A stretch of 10,355 bases of DNA, taken from a bacterium. Its GTDB lineage: Bacteria > Pseudomonadota > Alphaproteobacteria > Caulobacterales > Hyphomonadaceae. The notes under the pieces were generated by a model. The model did not search any database, had not been told where the DNA came from, and saw only the letters and a program-made list of their open reading frames with translations. The DNA lies in contig JAVBYB010000503.1 of the NCBI GenBank assembly GCA_030824255.1, forward strand, positions 1-10,355, given 5' to 3'. The position numbers and the translations under genes were made by a program. Positions 6,146 to 10,355 of the stretch are shown one piece after another (position 1 is the stretch's first letter; the number at the start of each line of letters is the position of its first letter).

Positions 6146-7495
6146 ATGCAGAAAATTGCTGGTCTTGCTGGATTGATCGCGCTGTGCGCGTGCCAGGCGC
6201 CGCCGGTTGCTGTCGGGCAGACGCCGCCAGCGGCAAACCCGCCGCTACCCGCTTCGATGGACTTCGCTGATCCCTCGATCAATCTCTCGGTCGAACAGAT
6301 TGCGCCCGGCCTTCGCTATGTGGTCGGGCGAAATGTTTCTTCCAACACCATCGTCCTCGATACGCCCGCCGGCGCCGTGATCATCGATACATCGCGCCCG
6401 CCGGCCTCGCGCGCGCATTTCGACCTGCTTCAACAGAGCGGCGTGACGAAGGCGGCCTATGTCATCCTCACCCACGGCCATGGTGATCACACAGGCGGGG
6501 TTGCGCTGTGGCGGGGTGTGGGCGCGAAAGTGGTCGCGCATGCGGCGTTCGAGGAATTCCTGCAGTACCAGCGGATGCTGGGCGGCTTCTACGCGCGGCG
6601 CAATGCGGCGCAGTTCCAGTTTGCCGGGCAGGGCGGGGCAGTCGCCGGTCCATCGCCGAGCCCGCAGATGGTGGCCGCCGCAGCAAACGCGCTGAACAGC
6701 ATCAAGCCTGACATGACGTTCGACGACACGCTCGATCTCGATGCGGGCGGGGTGAAGCTGCAGCTGATCCACACGCCCGGCGAGACGCCGGACCACCTGA
6801 CGGTCTGGGTTCCGAGCCTGAAAGCGGCGTTCATCGGCGACAATTTCTACGAGTCGTTCCCGAATATGTACACGCTGCGCGGCACGCGGCCGCGCTGGCC
6901 GCTGGAGTACATCGCATCGCTCGAAAAAGTGCTGGCGCTTGAGCCCGAGATCGTCGTGCCAAGTCACGGCCCGGCCATCGTCGGCACGCAGGAGATCAAG
7001 CGCCAGTTCACGAAGATGCGCGATGCGATCGTTTATGTGCACGACGCCGTTGTGACGGGCATGAACGAAGGCAAGGACGTGCACACGCTGATGCGGGAAA
7101 TCAAGTTGCCGCCAGAGCTCGATGTGGGCGAGGGCTATGGCAAGATCTCGTGGACCGTGCGTGGCATCTACGAAGGCTATGTTGGCTGGTTCTCGGGCGA
7201 CGCGGAGAACATGTTCCCCGAAGGCCGGGACACTGTTTCAGGTTCGCTGGTGAAACTGGCTGGCGGGCCGAAGGTGATTGCGAACGAAGCGGTTGCACTC
7301 GTCGGACAGGGCAAGCTGGTCGAGGCTCTGCATCTCACCTCGATCGGCCTTGAAGGCGCGCCGGGGGACAAGGATGTGCTGCGCGCCCGCGTTGCGGCGT
7401 TCGAGGCGCTGGTCAAAGCCTCGACCAACCGCAATGAGCTTGGCTGGCTGAACCAGGGAATGGCTGAGGCGAAGAAGGGGCTGGACCCGCGCTAG
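6146..7495 (+). CDS. Metallo-beta-lactamase-fold hydrolase, alkylsulfatase-like, predicted lipoprotein
   Basis: 449 residues. The N-terminus (MQKIAGLAGLIALCAC) ends in a lipobox-like LCAC, so Cys16 may be lipidated, followed by a Pro-rich tether. The metallo-beta-lactamase fold shows HGHGDH at 110-115 (ligands His110, His112, Asp114, His115), then IHTPGETPDHL (about 208-218), IGDNFYESFPN (Asp232 as bridging ligand) and VPSHGPAI (His274). In the usual position of the third His (PGHT) there is PGET with Glu213; Glu at this site is also known in the SdsA1 alkylsulfatase. Downstream, SWTVRGIYEGYVGWFSGDAENMFP resembles the alkylsulfatase dimerisation region. The whole is much shorter than SdsA1-type enzymes (about 650), so the C-terminal SCP2-like substrate domain appears absent. 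The substrate is therefore open. The ATG at 6146 is preferred because it gives the lipoprotein signal and has GGGGA upstream; an in-frame ATG at 6098 would place charged residues before it. Confidence 0.88.
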   Translation: MQKIAGLAGLIALCACQAPPVAVGQTPPAANPPLPASMDFADPSINLSVEQIAPGLRYVVGRNVSSNTIVLDTPAGAVIIDTSRPPASRAHFDLLQQSGVTKAAYVILTHGHGDHTGGVALWRGVGAKVVAHAAFEEFLQYQRMLGGFYARRNAAQFQFAGQGGAVAGPSPSPQMVAAAANALNSIKPDMTFDDTLDLDAGGVKLQLIHTPGETPDHLTVWVPSLKAAFIGDNFYESFPNMYTLRGTRPRWPLEYIASLEKVLALEPEIVVPSHGPAIVGTQEIKRQFTKMRDAIVYVHDAVVTGMNEGKDVHTLMREIKLPPELDVGEGYGKISWTVRGIYEGYVGWFSGDAENMFPEGRDTVSGSLVKLAGGPKVIANEAVALVGQGKLVEALHLTSIGLEGAPGDKDVLRARVAAFEALVKASTNRNELGWLNQGMAEAKKGLDPR

Positions 7496-8136
7496 CGTGT
7501 CAGCACGTAGTGCACGGTGTTCTCGCCGGGTATCTGGCTCACCTGATTGAGGCCTGCCGCGGTGAGGTCGATGCCCTGGAACAGCGGCTCGCCCTTGCCG
7601 AGCAGGACGGGCGCGAGCGAGATGTGCATCTCGTCGACGAGCCCGGCCTTCAGGTATTCGCGGATCGTCGCTGCGCCGCCGCCGATGCGGACGTCTTTCC
7701 CGTTCGCTGATTTTTTCGCGCGCTCAAGTGCGGCGTGGATGCCATCAGTGACGAAGTGGAAGGTGGTGCCGCCTTCCATCTCCAGCGGCGGGCGTGGGTG
7801 GTGCGTCAGCACATAGGTGTCGACGTGGTAGGGCGGGGTGTCGCCCCACCAGCCTTTCCAGCCATCATCCGTCCACGGTCCGCGTGAGTGGGCGAACATG
7901 TTGCGGCCCATGATCCAGGCTCCGACATTGTCGAAGCCGCGCGTCGCGAAATCGTTGTCGATGCCCTTTGCCCCGCGATCCTGGCCCAGCACCGTCTTCT
8001 GGAACGTCTCGGTGGGATAGAACCAGTTGTGCAGTTCAGGCCCGCGTTCGCCCAGCGGGTTCTCGAGGCTCTGGTTCGGGCCGGCGCCGAAGCCGTCGAG
8101 CGAGATGGAGAAGCCATTTACGCGCAGTTTGGACAT
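7492..8136 (-). CDS. Dihydrofolate reductase-like (RibD C-terminal domain) oxidoreductase
   Basis: 214-residue protein of the DHFR/RibD-C superfamily, of the YyaP/YwjB-like kind often annotated only as 'dihydrofolate reductase family protein'. It shows the N-terminal strand and loop LRVNGFSISLDGFGAGPNQS (3-22), the GAWIMGRNMF motif after the first third, a TYVLTHHPRPPL strand, and the cofactor-loop region DVRIGGGAATIREYLKAGLVDEMHISLAPVLLG (read as IGGGA, LAPVLLG), which would bind NADPH. The true substrate is not predictable; these are not normally the folate enzyme. Start ATG at 8134-8136 has GGAAGGA upstream and gives the normal MSKLRV opening. It lies 66 nt after ccrM on the same strand, so co-transcription is possible. 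Its stop codon overlaps that of the convergent metallo-hydrolase gene in one CTAG. Confidence 0.9.
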   Translation of the reverse strand: MSKLRVNGFSISLDGFGAGPNQSLENPLGERGPELHNWFYPTETFQKTVLGQDRGAKGIDNDFATRGFDNVGAWIMGRNMFAHSRGPWTDDGWKGWWGDTPPYHVDTYVLTHHPRPPLEMEGGTTFHFVTDGIHAALERAKKSANGKDVRIGGGAATIREYLKAGLVDEMHISLAPVLLGKGEPLFQGIDLTAAGLNQVSQIPGENTVHYVLTR

Positions 8137-8202
8137 GGCGTTTCCTTCCGGTCCTGCAGACAAGGCAGCAAGCGAACTCTAGGCGGCGCCGCAACGCGTT
8201 GG

Positions 8203-9381
<1,179 letters not shown>

Positions 9382-9414
9382 TCACGCTACGCCCGAAGGG
9401 GACTGAAGCGGTGA

Positions 9415-9484
9415 GACTCGCTGAGTCCGGTAAACAACCCATTGAATCCGTAGTTAATTTTGCATTTACCATAACGCCTGAGTC
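9415..9484. promoter_or_regulatory. Cluster of four GANTC methylation sites in the ccrM upstream region
   Basis: GACTC at 9415-9419, GAGTC at 9423-9427, GAATC at 9444-9448 and GAGTC at 9480-9484. All lie in the 135-nt gap upstream of ccrM, three on the ccrM side of the CtrA-like box and one beyond it. Each is a target of the enzyme encoded next to it. In Caulobacter the methylation state of GANTC sites near the ccrM promoter affects its transcription, so methylation feedback is plausible here. Isolated GANTC sites also occur inside the neighbouring genes. Confidence 0.65.
9454..9468 (-). promoter_or_regulatory. CtrA-like binding site upstream of ccrM
   Basis: Read on the minus strand, TAAA-N7-TTAA followed by C, one mismatch from the CtrA consensus TTAA-N7-TTAAC; on the plus strand it reads TTAA-N7-TTTA. 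It is the AT-rich island in an otherwise GC-rich region and ends 82 nt upstream of the ccrM ATG. In Caulobacter, ccrM transcription depends on CtrA, so a site here is expected. The sequence match is seen; function is inferred. Confidence 0.6.
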
Positions 9485-9507
9485 GTTGCAGGGCGTTGCG
9501 CGATGGT

Positions 9508-9930
9508 TCAACCGAGCTCGTCGAGCATGTCCTTCAGTTGGCGGGTCCGAACCTCGGTAAGGTCGGCCTTGCAGGCGGAAATCACCATCGGCTCCATGCT
9601 GCCGCCGCGCGAGGGAACGGCCATGACTTCGCAGTGCGCATCGCGGTAGCGAATCCATGCGGCCTGCGCGTTCCGCAGGCCATTTTCTGCGCCGACAAGG
9701 CGGGGATCGACGTCTTTCAGGTCTTCGTCCTGCGCCCTCAGGCGAACGAGCGCATCCTGATAAATCAGAGCCAGCGCGGCATCGGCCTTCTCGAAGTGGA
9801 GCGCGGCGCAGCGGTTGATCTCCCGCTGGAAGAACGGGTCAGTGCAATCGGTTTCCTGTGCCTGGGCGGAGTGGCCGAGCGTGAAGATACTTCCGGCGGA
9901 CAGCAGGAGGATCAGGCTGCGTGAAGGCAT
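9508..9930 (-). CDS. LprI-type lysozyme inhibitor family protein (DUF1311), exported
   Basis: 140-residue protein with a Sec signal peptide (MPSRSLILLLSAGSIFTLGHSAQAQ, shown in parts; cleavage probably after AQA at 24). The mature part has the DUF1311/LprI pattern: an early Cys pair (Cys29, Cys41), helix-rich middle, then LRNAQAAWIRYRDAHC (about 85-100), and a final Cys120, consistent with two disulfides in the periplasm. M. tuberculosis LprI is reported to inhibit lysozyme, but most family members have no proven role. Start ATG at 9928-9930 has AGGAGA 8-9 nt upstream; an in-frame ATG 16 codons earlier would put a polar stretch before the signal peptide. It lies 69 nt downstream of the radical SAM gene and 135 nt upstream of ccrM, all on the same strand, with the ccrM promoter signals between. 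Confidence 0.82.
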   Translation of the reverse strand: MPSRSLILLLSAGSIFTLGHSAQAQETDCTDPFFQREINRCAALHFEKADAALALIYQDALVRLRAQDEDLKDVDPRLVGAENGLRNAQAAWIRYRDAHCEVMAVPSRGGSMEPMVISACKADLTEVRTRQLKDMLDELG

Positions 9931-9999
9931 ATTGTCTGTCTCCTGTGCGGCGAGAAGAGCATACGGGCGGTCGTTCAATGGGTCGATCCTGCTGCTGCA

Positions 10000-10355
10000 T
10001 CACGGGTCGCTGAAGAGATTCATCTGGCTACCGGGGTGTTGTGGTTGCGGCACGCGGAAGAGATCGGCGCGCAGACCCGTGCGTTCGGTGTTGAGGCCGA
10101 GGCGTTTGACTGTGTTGCGGAAGCGGGCAGAGATCAGCTGGGCGTAGGGGCCGTCGCCGCGCTGGCGGACTTTCCACTCGGAGCGATAGTCCTCGCCCTT
10201 ATGCATCGAGCGGAGCAGCGACATCACGCGTTTGGCGCGGTCCGGATAATGCGCTTCCAGCCACTCTGTGAAGAGGGCGGCGATCTCCAGCGGCAAGCGC
10301 AGAAGCACGTAGCCCGCACGCCTTGCACCGGCTTCGGCTGCGGCTTCGAGCAGCG
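10000..10355 (-). CDS. PA0069-family radical SAM protein, C-terminal fragment (runs off the right edge)
   Basis: Only the last 118 codons or so are in the window; the frame is open to the right edge and the true start lies outside. The readable C-terminus matches the PA0069/Rv2578c-like radical SAM family: AAAEAGARRAGYVLLRLPL (just inside the edge), LFTEWLEAHYPDRAKRVMSL, RSMHKGEDY and ARFRNTVKRLGLN, ending with DLFRVPQP. In this family the CxxxCxxC cluster that binds the 4Fe-4S centre is near the N-terminus, so it cannot be checked here. The substrate of these enzymes is not known. An in-frame GTG at 10306-10308 is internal, since the homologous sequence continues upstream of it. Confidence 0.85.
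   Translation of the reverse strand, partial: LLEAAAEAGARRAGYVLLRLPLEIAALFTEWLEAHYPDRAKRVMSLLRSMHKGEDYRSEWKVRQRGDGPYAQLISARFRNTVKRLGLNTERTGLRADLFRVPQPQHPGSQMNLFSDP

Overview
The window looks like an ordinary chromosomal segment of a GC-rich alphaproteobacterium. The strongest pointer is a CcrM-type GANTC adenine methyltransferase (8203-9372). Upstream of it lie a near-consensus CtrA box and a cluster of GANTC sites, an arrangement known from Caulobacter-like cell-cycle circuits. A (2S)-methylsuccinyl-CoA dehydrogenase of the ethylmalonyl-CoA pathway also fits. I would guess Caulobacterales/Hyphomonadaceae, but this is inference; no rRNA or other phylogenetic marker is present. I see no tRNA, rRNA, CRISPR array, insertion sequence or phage gene.

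Layout, left to right. (a) 1-2907, minus strand: the N-terminal 325 codons of an AbgT-family transporter, running off the left edge, preceded by mcd. The transporter's leader carries a perfect 12-bp inverted repeat that contains its Shine-Dalgarno sequence. (b) 3124-4976, plus strand: two exported proteins, one of unknown function with a Pro/Ala-rich insert and one cytochrome P460-like haem protein with a CxxCH motif. (c) 4978-6082: a beta-class glutathione transferase on the minus strand, divergent from an HxlR-family regulator on the plus strand, which suggests a locally regulated electrophile or thiol-stress pair. (d) 6146-7495, plus strand: a predicted lipoprotein metallo-hydrolase with alkylsulfatase-like features. 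(e) 7492-10355, minus strand: a DHFR/RibD-C-like reductase, ccrM, an LprI/DUF1311-type secreted protein, and the C-terminal end of a PA0069-family radical SAM protein that runs off the right edge.

The genes do not form one obvious pathway. Themes are central carbon assimilation (mcd), small-molecule transport (abgT), periplasmic or lipoprotein enzymes of unknown substrate, detoxification (gst/hxlR), and cell-cycle DNA methylation (ccrM). Two gene pairs converge with almost no space: 4976/4978 are separated by one base, and 7492-7495 is a CTAG tetramer holding both stop codons.

I found no convincing previously undescribed multi-gene system. The observations most worth checking are the Shine-Dalgarno-occluding palindrome in front of abgT and the CtrA/GANTC architecture in front of ccrM.
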